NCBI GenBank assembly: GCA_963761005.1
Contig: CAVXFK010000027.1
Coordinates: 930,001-994,000 of the forward strand
Source of the DNA: DASWJZ01 sp963761005
Lineage (GTDB): Bacteria > Pseudomonadota > Alphaproteobacteria > Rhizobiales > Afifellaceae
Direction of reading: 5' to 3'
DNA: 64,000 nucleotides
Numbering within the stretch: the stretch's first letter is position 1; each line of letters starts with the position of its first letter. The translations under genes and the position numbers were made by a program. Below are positions 42,862 to 51,821 of the stretch, piece after piece. The notes under the pieces were generated by a model. The model was not told where the DNA came from, searched no databases, and was given only the letters and a program-made list of their open reading frames with translations.

Positions 42862-45279
42862 CTAGCTCCTCAGCCTTACGCCCTTCGGATCGTAGAGACT
42901 GCGGGGGCCACGTTGCGCCGCGTAGCTCTTGCCGTAAGCTTCGATGGAAAGGGGCGCATCCCTCGGAAGCTCGGCCGGGAGGTAGCCAAGCGCGATGGTC
43001 TTTCCGACCGTGTAACCGTAGCCGGCGCTCGTTGTCGTGCCGACAACCTCGGCGTTGACAAGAATCGTCTCGCCGCCGATGAGCGGCGCGAAGCCGTCCA
43101 CGGTCAGCGTCGTGAGCCGGCGAGCGGGGCCCTCGGCCTTGATTTGCTTGAGCGCCGCGCGGCCGAGAAAATTGCCCTTGTCGAGCGCCACTGCAAAGCC
43201 GAGGCCTGCTTCATAGGGGTTGGTATCGGGCGTCACGTCGGCCGACCAATAGACGTAGCCCTTCTCCAGACGGAGCGATTCGATCGCGCGGTAGCCGGCA
43301 TCGATCAAGCCGAGCGCTGTTCCGGCCTCCGTCAGCCGCTCGTAGACATGCGCCGCGTATTCGGTCGGCACGTGCAGCTCCCATCCGAGCTCGCCGACAT
43401 AGCCGACGCGTGCGGCACGCACGCCGGCCGCAAGACCGATCTCGATCTCGCGGATGGTGAGATAGGGTAAGGCGGCGTTGGAGAGATCGTCGTCGGTTGT
43501 CGCTTGCAGGATTTCGCGGGAGCGAGGGCCGACGATGTTGAGGACTGCGTAGGCCGAAGTAACTTCCCGAATCTCAGCCGAGTCGTCGCGCGGCAGATGC
43601 TGCGCGATCCAACCGGAATCGCGTACGCCGAACTGGCTGCCGGTCACGACATAGAAGCGGTCTTCGGCAAGCCGCATGATGGTGAGATCGGCCTCGATCC
43701 CGCCGCGTTCGTTGCAAAGCTGTGTGTAGAAGCAAGCGCCATCCGGCCGGTCGAGATCGTTCGCCGCGATTCTTTGCAGCGCCGCCAGCGCGCCTTTCCC
43801 GGTGACTTCGAATTTCGAGAACGAGGTCTGGTCGAAGAGGGCGGCCGTCTCGCGCACCGCCTTGTGCTCGCGCCCGACCGCCTCGAACCAGCCGGGCTTC
43901 TGCTCGAAGCTCGGCGTCTCGCTGCCCAACACTTCGCCCGTGGCAAACCAGAGCGGCCGCTCCCAGCCGGCCTTCGAGCCGTAGACCGCGCCCTTCGCTT
44001 TCAGCGCATCGTAGAGCGGGCTCCGCCGCGCGCCGCGGGCGCTGGTCAACTCCGCCGGCGGCCAGTGGATCGAATAATAGTCGCCGTAGGATTCGGAGCT
44101 GCGCGCCGCGAGATACTGGCGGTTCGCTTGTTGTTTTGAGAAACGGCGCACGTCGAACGGCCAGAGGTCCATGCCCGGATCGCCGTCGAGAATCCAATGC
44201 GCCATCGCCTCGCCGGCGCCGCCCGAGGCTGCGATCCCCGCCGTGAAGCCGCAGGCGACGAAGAAGTTGTCGAGCTCCGGAGCAGGGCCCATCACGGGCT
44301 CGCCGTCGGCGGATACCGGGATCGGGCCGTTGATCAGCGTCTTGATGCCGATCTCGTTCAGGACCGGCAGACGCTCCGCCGCGCGCGATAGAATCGGCTC
44401 GAAGCGCTCGAAATTTTCCGGGAAGAGCTCGCGCTCGAATTCGAACGGCACGCCCACGCGCCAGCAGGCGGGCGCTTGTCTCTCCCAGCCGCCGATCGCG
44501 AACGCGCCGACGTCCGGCTTCAGATAGAAGATGCGGTCGGGATCGCGGAAGGTCGGCGTCGCGTTCGTCGTGTCGAGCTTCTTCTCGGTGACGACGTATT
44601 GATGCTCGACCGCGCCGGCGGCAATCGCCACGCCCGCCATCTCGCCGACGCGCTTCGCCCAGATGCCGGCGGCGTTGACGACGATCTCGCATTCGATCGT
44701 GCCGTGATCGGTGACGATGGCCGTCACGCGTTTGCCCTCGATCTCGAAGCCGGTGACGAGAACGCCTTCGCGGATAGTCACGCCGCCGGCGCGCGCCGCC
44801 TTGGCGTAGGCCATCGTCAGCGAATAGGGGTCGATGTAGCCGTCCGACGGAATCCACGCCGCACCGACGACGCCGTCGGTCGTCATCCAGGGGAAGCGTG
44901 CTTTCGCTTCTTCCGCGCTCACCTCGTGGGCCTCGAAGTCGAAGCCTTTGGCCTGCGTCAGCGAGCGGCGGATTTCGGCGAGCCGCTCCGTGCTTGAGGC
45001 GATACGGAGCGAGCCGGCCTTCCGCCAGTCGATCGCCTGGCCGGATTCCCCTTCGAGCCGGTCGAAGACGGCGACGGAGTTCTGCATGAGCCGCGTGAGG
45101 TTCTTCTTGGAGCGCAGCTGGCCGACCAGGCCGGCCGCGTGCCAGGTCGAGCCGTGTGTGAGCTGCGCCTTCTCCAAGAGCAGCACGTCGCGCTCGCCGG
45201 CGCGCGCCAGGTGATAGGCGATCGAGGTGCCGATCGCGCCGCCGCCGATGATGACGATGCGGGCTTGGCTGTCGGCCAT
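42862..45279 (-). CDS. FAD-dependent dimethylglycine/sarcosine dehydrogenase-like (copy 1)
   Basis: An 805-residue enzyme with an N-terminal FAD-binding DAO domain (IVIIGGGAIGTSIAYHLA, residues 8-25) and a C-terminal GcvT-like folate-binding half (from about residue 430, with YVGELGWELHVP and YRAIESLRLEKGYVYW). In mitochondrial relatives the His of the (S/T)TWH motif carries covalent FAD; here it is His47 of HGSTWHAAGLVGQLR. The family demethylates dimethylglycine or sarcosine and can pass the one-carbon unit to tetrahydrofolate. It starts 3 bases after the stop of its paralogue and is the last gene of the amine unit. The precise N-methyl substrate is unknown. Confidence 0.9.
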   Translation of the reverse strand: MADSQARIVIIGGGAIGTSIAYHLARAGERDVLLLEKAQLTHGSTWHAAGLVGQLRSKKNLTRLMQNSVAVFDRLEGESGQAIDWRKAGSLRIASSTERLAEIRRSLTQAKGFDFEAHEVSAEEAKARFPWMTTDGVVGAAWIPSDGYIDPYSLTMAYAKAARAGGVTIREGVLVTGFEIEGKRVTAIVTDHGTIECEIVVNAAGIWAKRVGEMAGVAIAAGAVEHQYVVTEKKLDTTNATPTFRDPDRIFYLKPDVGAFAIGGWERQAPACWRVGVPFEFERELFPENFERFEPILSRAAERLPVLNEIGIKTLINGPIPVSADGEPVMGPAPELDNFFVACGFTAGIAASGGAGEAMAHWILDGDPGMDLWPFDVRRFSKQQANRQYLAARSSESYGDYYSIHWPPAELTSARGARRSPLYDALKAKGAVYGSKAGWERPLWFATGEVLGSETPSFEQKPGWFEAVGREHKAVRETAALFDQTSFSKFEVTGKGALAALQRIAANDLDRPDGACFYTQLCNERGGIEADLTIMRLAEDRFYVVTGSQFGVRDSGWIAQHLPRDDSAEIREVTSAYAVLNIVGPRSREILQATTDDDLSNAALPYLTIREIEIGLAAGVRAARVGYVGELGWELHVPTEYAAHVYERLTEAGTALGLIDAGYRAIESLRLEKGYVYWSADVTPDTNPYEAGLGFAVALDKGNFLGRAALKQIKAEGPARRLTTLTVDGFAPLIGGETILVNAEVVGTTTSAGYGYTVGKTIALGYLPAELPRDAPLSIEAYGKSYAAQRGPRSLYDPKGVRLRS

Positions 45280-45282
45280 GCG

Positions 45283-47730
45283 TCAGGCTTTGATCCGGTT
45301 CATGTCCGGATCGTAGAGCGGCTTCAGGAACGGCTCGGCCGGCACGCGCTCGGTCGCGACCTCGAGCTCGTAGTCGCCGCTCATCACGTAGTCGGCGTCG
45401 ACGCCGTCCGCGTCGCGCACATAGCCGAGGCCGATGTTGCGCTTCACCGTGTAGCCCCAGCCCGCCGAGGACAGCCAGCCGACGCGCTTGCCGTTCCGGA
45501 AGATCGTCTCGCGGCCGAGGAGCACGACGTCCGGGTTGTCGACCGTGAAACCCGCAAGGAGCCGGGGCAGGGGTTTTTGGCGCGCCGTCTCGATCGCCTC
45601 GCGGCCGAGGAAGGGGATGTTCTTACGCAGCTTCACCGCCCATCCGAGCCCGGCCATCAGCGGGTTGTGGTCGGGGCCGATGTCGGCGCCCCAAGCGCGA
45701 TAGGCCTTCTCCAGGCGGAGCGACTCGATCGCGCGATAGCCGGCGTCGGCGATGCCGTGCGCCACGCCCGCCTCGGTCAGCCGCTTGAAGACGCTCGTCG
45801 CGAACTCGACGGGCACATGCAGCTCCGAGCCGAGCTCGCCGACATAGGTGACGCGGAGCGCCAGAACCGGCGCGCCACCGAGCGCGATCTGCCGGCAGGC
45901 GCCGAAGGGAAAAGCTTCGTTGGAGACGTCGTCGTGCGTCACCGCGGAGAGCACGTCGCGGGCGCGCGGGCCCATCAGCGAGAAGACGGCGTTCTCCGAG
46001 GTGATGTCGATCAGCGTGGCTTCGAGGCCGTCAGGAATATTGCGCGAAATCCAGTCGAAATCGTGCGTGGCGAAGCCGGTGCCGGTGGTGATGTAGAAGC
46101 GGTCTTCTGAAAGCCGCGCGACGGTCAGGTCGCATTCGATGCCGCCGCGGGCGTTCAGCATCTGCGTGTAGGTGAGGCTGCCCGGCGCCTTCGCCACGTC
46201 GTTCGCGCAGATCCATGACAGCGCCGCCTCGGCGTCGCGGCCGACCATCAGGAACTTGGCGAAGGAGGTCTGGTCGAATATCGCCACGCGCTCGCGCGCC
46301 GCCTGATGCTCGCGCCCGACCGCGGCGAACCAGTTCTGGCGGCCGTAGGAGTAGATGTCCTCGCGCGGCTCGTCCGAGGCGACATCGGCGAACCAGTTCG
46401 GCCGCTCCCAGCCGAGCTTCTCGCCAAAGACGGCGCCGCGCACCTTCAGCCGCTCATAGAGCGGCGAGCGGCGGAGCGGGCGGCCGGAGGAGAATTCCTC
46501 GAACGGCCAGGCCATCGTGTAGTGCTTGGAATAGGCTTCGAGCGTGCGCGTGCGGACCCAGTCGACGTCGAGATGGTTCCTGCCGAAGCGGCGAATATCG
46601 ACCGGCCAGAGGTCGTAGGGCGGCTCGCCCTTCGCGACCCATTCGGCGAGCGCCATGCCAGCCCCGCCGCCGGACGCGATGCCGAAGGCATTGAAGCCCG
46701 CCGCGACGAAAATGCCGCGCACCTCCGGCGCCTCGCCGAGGATGAAGTTGCCGTCGGGCGTGAAGCTTTCCGGGCCGTTGATGAGCTGCTTGATGCCGGC
46801 GTTCTCAAGCGCCGGGACGCGCGGCAGCGCCAGCTCCATAACGGGGCCGAAATGATTCCAGTCGGGGTCGAGCAGCGTGAAGTGGAAGCCCGCCGGGATG
46901 CCGTCCTCGGCCCAGGGCACCGGGTTCTGCTCATAGCCGCCCATGATCAGCCCGCCGACCTCCTCCTTGTAGTAGGTGAGGCGGTCGGGGTCGCGGAGCG
47001 TCGGCAGATTCGGGGTTACGCCGTCGATCTTCTCGGTGATCGCATAGTGGTGCTGAACGGAGACGAGCGGGATGTTGACGCCCGCCATCTTTCCGATCGC
47101 GCGCGACCACTGCCCGCAGGCGATGACGAGCTTGTCGCATTCCACGAAGCCTTCTGCCGTCTCAACGCCGCGGATCTTGCCGTTCTCAACGCTGATGCCG
47201 GTGATCGGCGTCTCCTCGCGGATCGTCACGCCTCCGGAACGAGCGCCGCGGGCCAGCGCCTGAACGATGTCGCTCGGGCTCGCCTGTCCGTCAGTCGGGA
47301 GGAATGCCGCGCCGACCACGTCGTCGACGGTCATCAGCGGCCAGAGTGCCTGCGCCTCCTTGGGCGAAAGCAGCTGCATCTCCAGGCCGAAGGAGTGCGC
47401 GGTCGTCGCCTGCCGCTTTACCTCTATCCAGCGTTCGGAATTGCATGCCAGACGGAGCCCGCCGTTCATCTTCCAGCCGGTGGCAAGCCCGGTCTCCGCT
47501 TCGAGCCTGTCGTAGAGCGCGACCGAGTAGCCGAGAAGCTGGGTGACGTTGGCGTTGGTGCGGAGCTGCCCGACGAGGCCGGCTGCATGCCAGGTCGAGC
47601 CGGAAGAGAGCTTGGCGCGCTCCAGGAGGAGCACGTCGCTCCAGCCCATCTTGCCCAGGTGATAGGCGACGGAGCAGCCGACGATGCCGCCGCCGACGAT
47701 GACGACCTTGGCCGAGGACGGAAGGCTCAC
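45283..47730 (-). CDS. FAD-dependent dimethylglycine/sarcosine dehydrogenase-like (copy 2)
   Basis: An 815-residue paralogue of the gene at 42862, with the same order: FAD motif VVIVGGGIVGCSVAYHLG, the covalent-FAD candidate His48 in SGSTWHAAGLVGQLR, DAO C-part GFNAFGIASGGGAGMAL, and GcvT-like domain with YVGELGSELHVP and YRAIESLRLEKAYRAWG. GTG 47730 overlaps the stop of the upstream kinase-like gene by four bases (GTGA), so translation is coupled. Two such enzymes in series could act on dimethylglycine and then sarcosine, following uptake of betaine by the adjacent transporter. Which copy does which step cannot be read here. Confidence 0.9.
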   Translation of the reverse strand: MSLPSSAKVVIVGGGIVGCSVAYHLGKMGWSDVLLLERAKLSSGSTWHAAGLVGQLRTNANVTQLLGYSVALYDRLEAETGLATGWKMNGGLRLACNSERWIEVKRQATTAHSFGLEMQLLSPKEAQALWPLMTVDDVVGAAFLPTDGQASPSDIVQALARGARSGGVTIREETPITGISVENGKIRGVETAEGFVECDKLVIACGQWSRAIGKMAGVNIPLVSVQHHYAITEKIDGVTPNLPTLRDPDRLTYYKEEVGGLIMGGYEQNPVPWAEDGIPAGFHFTLLDPDWNHFGPVMELALPRVPALENAGIKQLINGPESFTPDGNFILGEAPEVRGIFVAAGFNAFGIASGGGAGMALAEWVAKGEPPYDLWPVDIRRFGRNHLDVDWVRTRTLEAYSKHYTMAWPFEEFSSGRPLRRSPLYERLKVRGAVFGEKLGWERPNWFADVASDEPREDIYSYGRQNWFAAVGREHQAARERVAIFDQTSFAKFLMVGRDAEAALSWICANDVAKAPGSLTYTQMLNARGGIECDLTVARLSEDRFYITTGTGFATHDFDWISRNIPDGLEATLIDITSENAVFSLMGPRARDVLSAVTHDDVSNEAFPFGACRQIALGGAPVLALRVTYVGELGSELHVPVEFATSVFKRLTEAGVAHGIADAGYRAIESLRLEKAYRAWGADIGPDHNPLMAGLGWAVKLRKNIPFLGREAIETARQKPLPRLLAGFTVDNPDVVLLGRETIFRNGKRVGWLSSAGWGYTVKRNIGLGYVRDADGVDADYVMSGDYELEVATERVPAEPFLKPLYDPDMNRIKA

Positions 47731-48647
47731 GTGCGCTCCATGGCCTGGAACGCGGCGAAGGCCTTCTCGTAGCGCGCGAGGTTCTCGGCCGAGTATTTGG
47801 CGAAGTCGTAATCGACGTGCGAATGGATCTCCGACACCATGCTCCACATCGTCTCGCGAAGCAGCGAGGCAGCCGTCATTGCCGCGAAGCGGTGGCGAAG
47901 CTCGTCGGTGACCTGCCTGTCGAAATAGTATTCGAGCATCGTCTCGCGCAATTTCACCGGCATCTCGCTGTTCGAGGCGAGGCCGCCGAGATCGAAGAGC
48001 GGCGAGTTGAAGCCCGCGTATTCCCAATCGACGAGCCACAGCCGCTTGCCGTCGTCGATCAGATTGGCGGCAAGAAGGTCGTTGTGGCCGAAAACAAGAT
48101 CGACCGGCCCGACGGCGCGCTCAAGCCGCTCCGACTGCGCGATCAACCGGCGCAGATGGCCGAGATCGGTGCTCGGCAGCTCTGACAGCGTGTGCGCGTA
48201 GTCGCGAACGACGTGGAAGACCCAGAATAGCACGCCCGGCCCGCGCAGATGCTTCGGCACCTCGCGGTGCGTGCGGCGGACGATCTCCACGATGCGCGGG
48301 AGGTTCTTCGGGTCGCGCACGTCGGCGGGGGTCAGCGTACGCCCCTCGACGAAATCGAGCACGAGCACGCCGGGCTCTGCGTAAGCGACGCGCGGCGCGA
48401 CGCCCGCCGCGTACGCGGCGCGGCTTGCCGCGAGCTCGTTCTTGCGCACGACGCCGTGCGCCTCGTTGTCGCCGCCGATCCGGACGACGAATTTCTGGCC
48501 GGCGTCCTCGACGACGAAATTGACGTTGGAGAGCCCACCGCGAAGGTCGCTCGGCTCGACCGGGTCGCCCCAGAGCGGCAGCGCGGCGGCCTGCCGCCAT
48601 GCCGCGCCGATCTGGCGGTCGAGCACGCTCTGCTTCGTCTCAGCCAA
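47727..48647 (-). CDS. Choline/ethanolamine kinase-like phosphotransferase (copy 3)
   Basis: APH-fold kinase of 306 residues: N-lobe DLRGGLSNVNFVVEDAGQKF, catalytic loop FGHNDLLAANLIDDG (Asp/Asn intact) and metal site WLVDWEYAGFNSPLFDLGGL. It is more distant from the copies at 35349 and 41690, which have CHCDP. It lies inside the amine unit: it overlaps the permease gene by 8 bases and the following dehydrogenase by 4. That points to a role in choline or a related amine, for example phosphorylation of choline or an intermediate. The actual substrate is not known. Confidence 0.87.
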   Translation of the reverse strand: MAETKQSVLDRQIGAAWRQAAALPLWGDPVEPSDLRGGLSNVNFVVEDAGQKFVVRIGGDNEAHGVVRKNELAASRAAYAAGVAPRVAYAEPGVLVLDFVEGRTLTPADVRDPKNLPRIVEIVRRTHREVPKHLRGPGVLFWVFHVVRDYAHTLSELPSTDLGHLRRLIAQSERLERAVGPVDLVFGHNDLLAANLIDDGKRLWLVDWEYAGFNSPLFDLGGLASNSEMPVKLRETMLEYYFDRQVTDELRHRFAAMTAASLLRETMWSMVSEIHSHVDYDFAKYSAENLARYEKAFAAFQAMERT

Positions 48648-50652
48648 GGCCGAGCCTCCGCTTCACGCGAGCGGCGGAGCCGGTCATCATACGGTCGGCG
48701 ATCATGGCGATCATGGCGACGCCGAGCCCGGCCACGACGCCGCGGCCGACGTCGGCCTTGGCAAGCGCGATATAGACCTCCTGTCCGAGGTCGCGGGTGC
48801 CGACGAGGGCGGTGATGACGAGCATGGAGATCGCCAGCATGATGGTCTGGTTGATGCCGAGCATGATCTCCGGCAAAGCAAGCGGCAGCCGGACTTTCAA
48901 GAGGCGCTGGCGCCGCGTCGTTCCCATGGAGGTCGCCGCCTCGATCAGCGCCGGATTGACCTCGCGCACGCCGAGCGCGGTGTAGCGGATCGCCGGGGTG
49001 AGCGCATAGAGGATGATGGCGATCATCGCCGTGAAGTCGCCGACGCGGAAAAGCATCACGACGGGAATCAGATAGACGAAGCTCGGCAACGTCTGCAGCG
49101 TGTCGATGACCGCCTGCACGATGGTCCAGGCCCGGCTGTTGAGGCCCGCGGCGATGCCGATCGGAATGCCGATCAGCCCGGCGATCACCACCGACACGCC
49201 GACCAGGTAAACCGTCACCGTCGTCGGCTCCCAATTGCCGGTGAAGACGATGAAGAGCGCGAAGGCGAGGGTGATCGCCGCGCGGCGCGGACCCACGAGC
49301 TGCCAGGCGGCAAACGAGACGACGGCGATTGCCCAGGGCCAGGGTTGCGCCAGCATGAAGCGCTTCACCGGCACGAGCAGGTCCAAGAGGATCGCCGTCT
49401 TGATCGCCTCGAACGTGTCGAAGAAGTTGACGTTCAGCCAGCGCACGAGCGCGTCCCAATATTCCGCCGTCGAGACCTCAAGGCCGGCCGGATAGACCTT
49501 CATAGCGGGGATGATGAAGCCGAGCAGCCAGAAGGCCAGAGCCGCGCCGAGCGCCGACAGCGGAAGCGCATAGCGCTCGACAAAGGAGCGGCCGGCGATA
49601 TTGGCCATGCGGCTTGCGCGAAGCGCGTAGGCTTGGCTGATCCGGTCGAGCGCGACCGCAAGCACGACGATCGCGACGCCCGACTGAAGACCGCCGCCGA
49701 TATCGAGGCTCCGCAGCGACTTCAGCACATCGAAGCCGAGCCCGCCTGCGCCGATCATCGAGGCGATGATCACCATGTTGAGTGAGAGCATGATGACCTG
49801 GTTGACGCCTACCATCAGCGGCGCGCGGGCGACCGGCATCATCACGCGGGCGATGAGCTGGCGCTTGGTGCAGCCGGCCATGCGGCCGAACTCCACGATC
49901 TCCGGCGACACGTTGTCGAGCGCCAGCATCGTCACCCGGACCATCGGCGGCATCGCGTAGATGATCGTGGCGATCAGCGCTGAGATCGGGCCGAACCCGA
50001 AGAGGATGAGGATCGGCAGCAGATAGGCGAAGACGGGAACGGTCTGCATGCCGTCGAGGATCGGCACCATCACCTTGCGGAAGCGCGGCGCGCGATAGCC
50101 GGCGACGCCGAGCAGCATGCCGCCGACGACCCCGAACGGCACGGCGATCACGATCGAGGAAAGCGTGATCATGGCGCTCTGCCACTGGCCGAAGACGGCG
50201 AGGTAGAGGAAAGAGCAGCCCGCGATCGCGGCAAGCCCCGCGCCGCCCGCGTGGTAGCCTAGGATCGCAGCCGCGGCGAGCACGCCAATCCACGGCAGCG
50301 GCGGCAGGAGCTGAATGCCGGTCGACCCCTGGCCGGAGACGAGTCCCGTCGAGAACAGGCTGGTCGCGACCGCGAACGGGACCTCGAGGACGTGGGAGAC
50401 GAAGCGGGTCAGGTCGCGGACCGTGAAGAGCCCGAACGTGGCGTCGTTGATGAGCCAGTTCATGGCGGCAGAAATCCAGCCCTGCAGCGGTATCCGCCAG
50501 GTGCGGGGCAGGGCCGTCGCCCATCTCGGCACGATGCCGTGTGGAAGATAGAGCAGGCCGAGCGATATGACGAAAATGCCGGGCCAGACGAGACGTCTCA
50601 GCGGAAATGCGGTTGGCCGGCTCGCGGCCATCGTGCCGGTCGCGACGGACAT
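48640..50652 (-). CDS. Quaternary-amine ABC permease with two fused ProW domains
   Basis: A 670-residue inner-membrane permease made of two ProW-like halves, each with the binding-protein-dependent permease domain. The halves contain parallel motifs: DGMQTVPVFAYLLPILILFG and MAGCTKRQLIARVMMPVARA in the first, DTLQTLPSFVYLIPVVMLFR and MGTTRRQRLLKVRLPLALPE in the second, the latter being the EAA-type loops that touch the ATPase. It would thus supply both subunits of the usual homodimer in one chain. It lies one base after the ATPase stop and overlaps the kinase-like gene by 8 bases. Substrates are probably glycine betaine, choline or carnitine. Confidence 0.92.
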   Translation of the reverse strand: MSVATGTMAASRPTAFPLRRLVWPGIFVISLGLLYLPHGIVPRWATALPRTWRIPLQGWISAAMNWLINDATFGLFTVRDLTRFVSHVLEVPFAVATSLFSTGLVSGQGSTGIQLLPPLPWIGVLAAAAILGYHAGGAGLAAIAGCSFLYLAVFGQWQSAMITLSSIVIAVPFGVVGGMLLGVAGYRAPRFRKVMVPILDGMQTVPVFAYLLPILILFGFGPISALIATIIYAMPPMVRVTMLALDNVSPEIVEFGRMAGCTKRQLIARVMMPVARAPLMVGVNQVIMLSLNMVIIASMIGAGGLGFDVLKSLRSLDIGGGLQSGVAIVVLAVALDRISQAYALRASRMANIAGRSFVERYALPLSALGAALAFWLLGFIIPAMKVYPAGLEVSTAEYWDALVRWLNVNFFDTFEAIKTAILLDLLVPVKRFMLAQPWPWAIAVVSFAAWQLVGPRRAAITLAFALFIVFTGNWEPTTVTVYLVGVSVVIAGLIGIPIGIAAGLNSRAWTIVQAVIDTLQTLPSFVYLIPVVMLFRVGDFTAMIAIILYALTPAIRYTALGVREVNPALIEAATSMGTTRRQRLLKVRLPLALPEIMLGINQTIMLAISMLVITALVGTRDLGQEVYIALAKADVGRGVVAGLGVAMIAMIADRMMTGSAARVKRRLGLG

Positions 50653-50653
50653 C

Positions 50654-51703
50654 TCAGTCGGGCGTGCGGGCCGGCGCGCCGCTTGTGTCGAGGAGGACTT
50701 CCATCAGCGTTGCGCGGTCGACGACGCCGATCGTTTTGCCGCTCTCGTCGACGACCGCGAATTCGCCTTCGCCCGCGTCGATCTTGCGGGCGACTTCCAC
50801 GACGCGGCTCGTGGCAGGGACCGTGCCTGCCAGATCGCGCGTGCCGTTCAGCGGGCGCATGACGGAACGAAGCGTCAGGATCTTCGCGCGCGGCGCCTCG
50901 CGCGTGAACTCCTCGACGTAACCGTCGGCGGGGCGGACGATCAGCTCCTCCGCCGTCCCGACCTGCACGACCTTGCCGTCGCGCATGATGGCGATGCGAT
51001 CGGCGAGCCGGATCGCCTCGTCGAAGTCATGGGTGATGAAGACGATGGTCTTCTTCAGGAGATTCTGCAGACGCAGGAACTCGTTCTGCATCTCGCGGCG
51101 GATCAGCGGATCGAGCGCAGAGAACGGCTCGTCAAGAAACCAGAGCTCGGGGCCGACGGCGAGCGAGCGCGCGATCCCGACCCGCTGCTGCTGGCCGCCG
51201 GAAAGCTCTTTCGGCAGATGCTCCTCGCGACCGCCGAGGCCGACGAGCTCGATCATCTCGCGCGCCCGCTTCTCGCGCTCTTCGCGCGCGACGCCTTGAA
51301 TCTCGAGCGGGAAGGCGACGTTCCTTAGCACCGAGAGATGTGGAAGCAGCGCGAAATGCTGGAACACCATGCCCATGCGATGCCGGCGGAGGTCGATCAG
51401 CTCGCGCTCGGCGATGCCGAGAAGGTCGCGCCCGTCAAAGAGGATGTGTCCGATCGTCGGCTCCACGAGCCGCGAAAGGCAGCGGATGAGCGTCGACTTG
51501 CCCGAGCCGGAAAGACCCATGATCACGAAAATCTCGCCGGAGCGGATATCGAGGTCGACGTCGACCACGGCGGGAATGAGATGCGCCGCTGCGATCTCGT
51601 CCGGCGTTGGCGGGCGGCCCAGACGGCGCACGATACTGCCGGCGTCGTGGCCGAAAAGCTTCCACACGCCGCGGCAGGAGAGCTTGACGTCGGCTTCGCT
51701 CAC
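50654..51703 (-). CDS. Quaternary-amine ABC transporter ATPase (ProV type)
   Basis: A 349-residue ATPase of the glycine betaine/proline type. Walker A is GLSGSGKST (about residue 67), the signature is LSGGQQQRVGIARSLA and Walker B is LWFLDEPFSALDPL, with the switch His in VFITHDFDEAIRLADR. The N-terminal insert (RRLGRPPTPDEIAAAH) before the core is typical of this subgroup. After residue 270 a partial CBS-like segment (FAVVDESGKTIGVVDRATLM) may sense ionic strength or nucleotide. It is followed with a one-base gap by the tandem permease and preceded 118 bases upstream by the binding protein. Confidence 0.93.
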   Translation of the reverse strand: MSEADVKLSCRGVWKLFGHDAGSIVRRLGRPPTPDEIAAAHLIPAVVDVDLDIRSGEIFVIMGLSGSGKSTLIRCLSRLVEPTIGHILFDGRDLLGIAERELIDLRRHRMGMVFQHFALLPHLSVLRNVAFPLEIQGVAREEREKRAREMIELVGLGGREEHLPKELSGGQQQRVGIARSLAVGPELWFLDEPFSALDPLIRREMQNEFLRLQNLLKKTIVFITHDFDEAIRLADRIAIMRDGKVVQVGTAEELIVRPADGYVEEFTREAPRAKILTLRSVMRPLNGTRDLAGTVPATSRVVEVARKIDAGEGEFAVVDESGKTIGVVDRATLMEVLLDTSGAPARTPD

Positions 51704-51821
51704 GAGCGGTCTTCCCGTCGGCGGAGGCAGAGCCTCAAATTACCCCCTTTCAGCGTGCCGGCAGGAGGGTGACGCTTCCGCCGCGCCGGCGGCGGAAGCG
51801 GGTTGACCGGATGGTGGCGAG

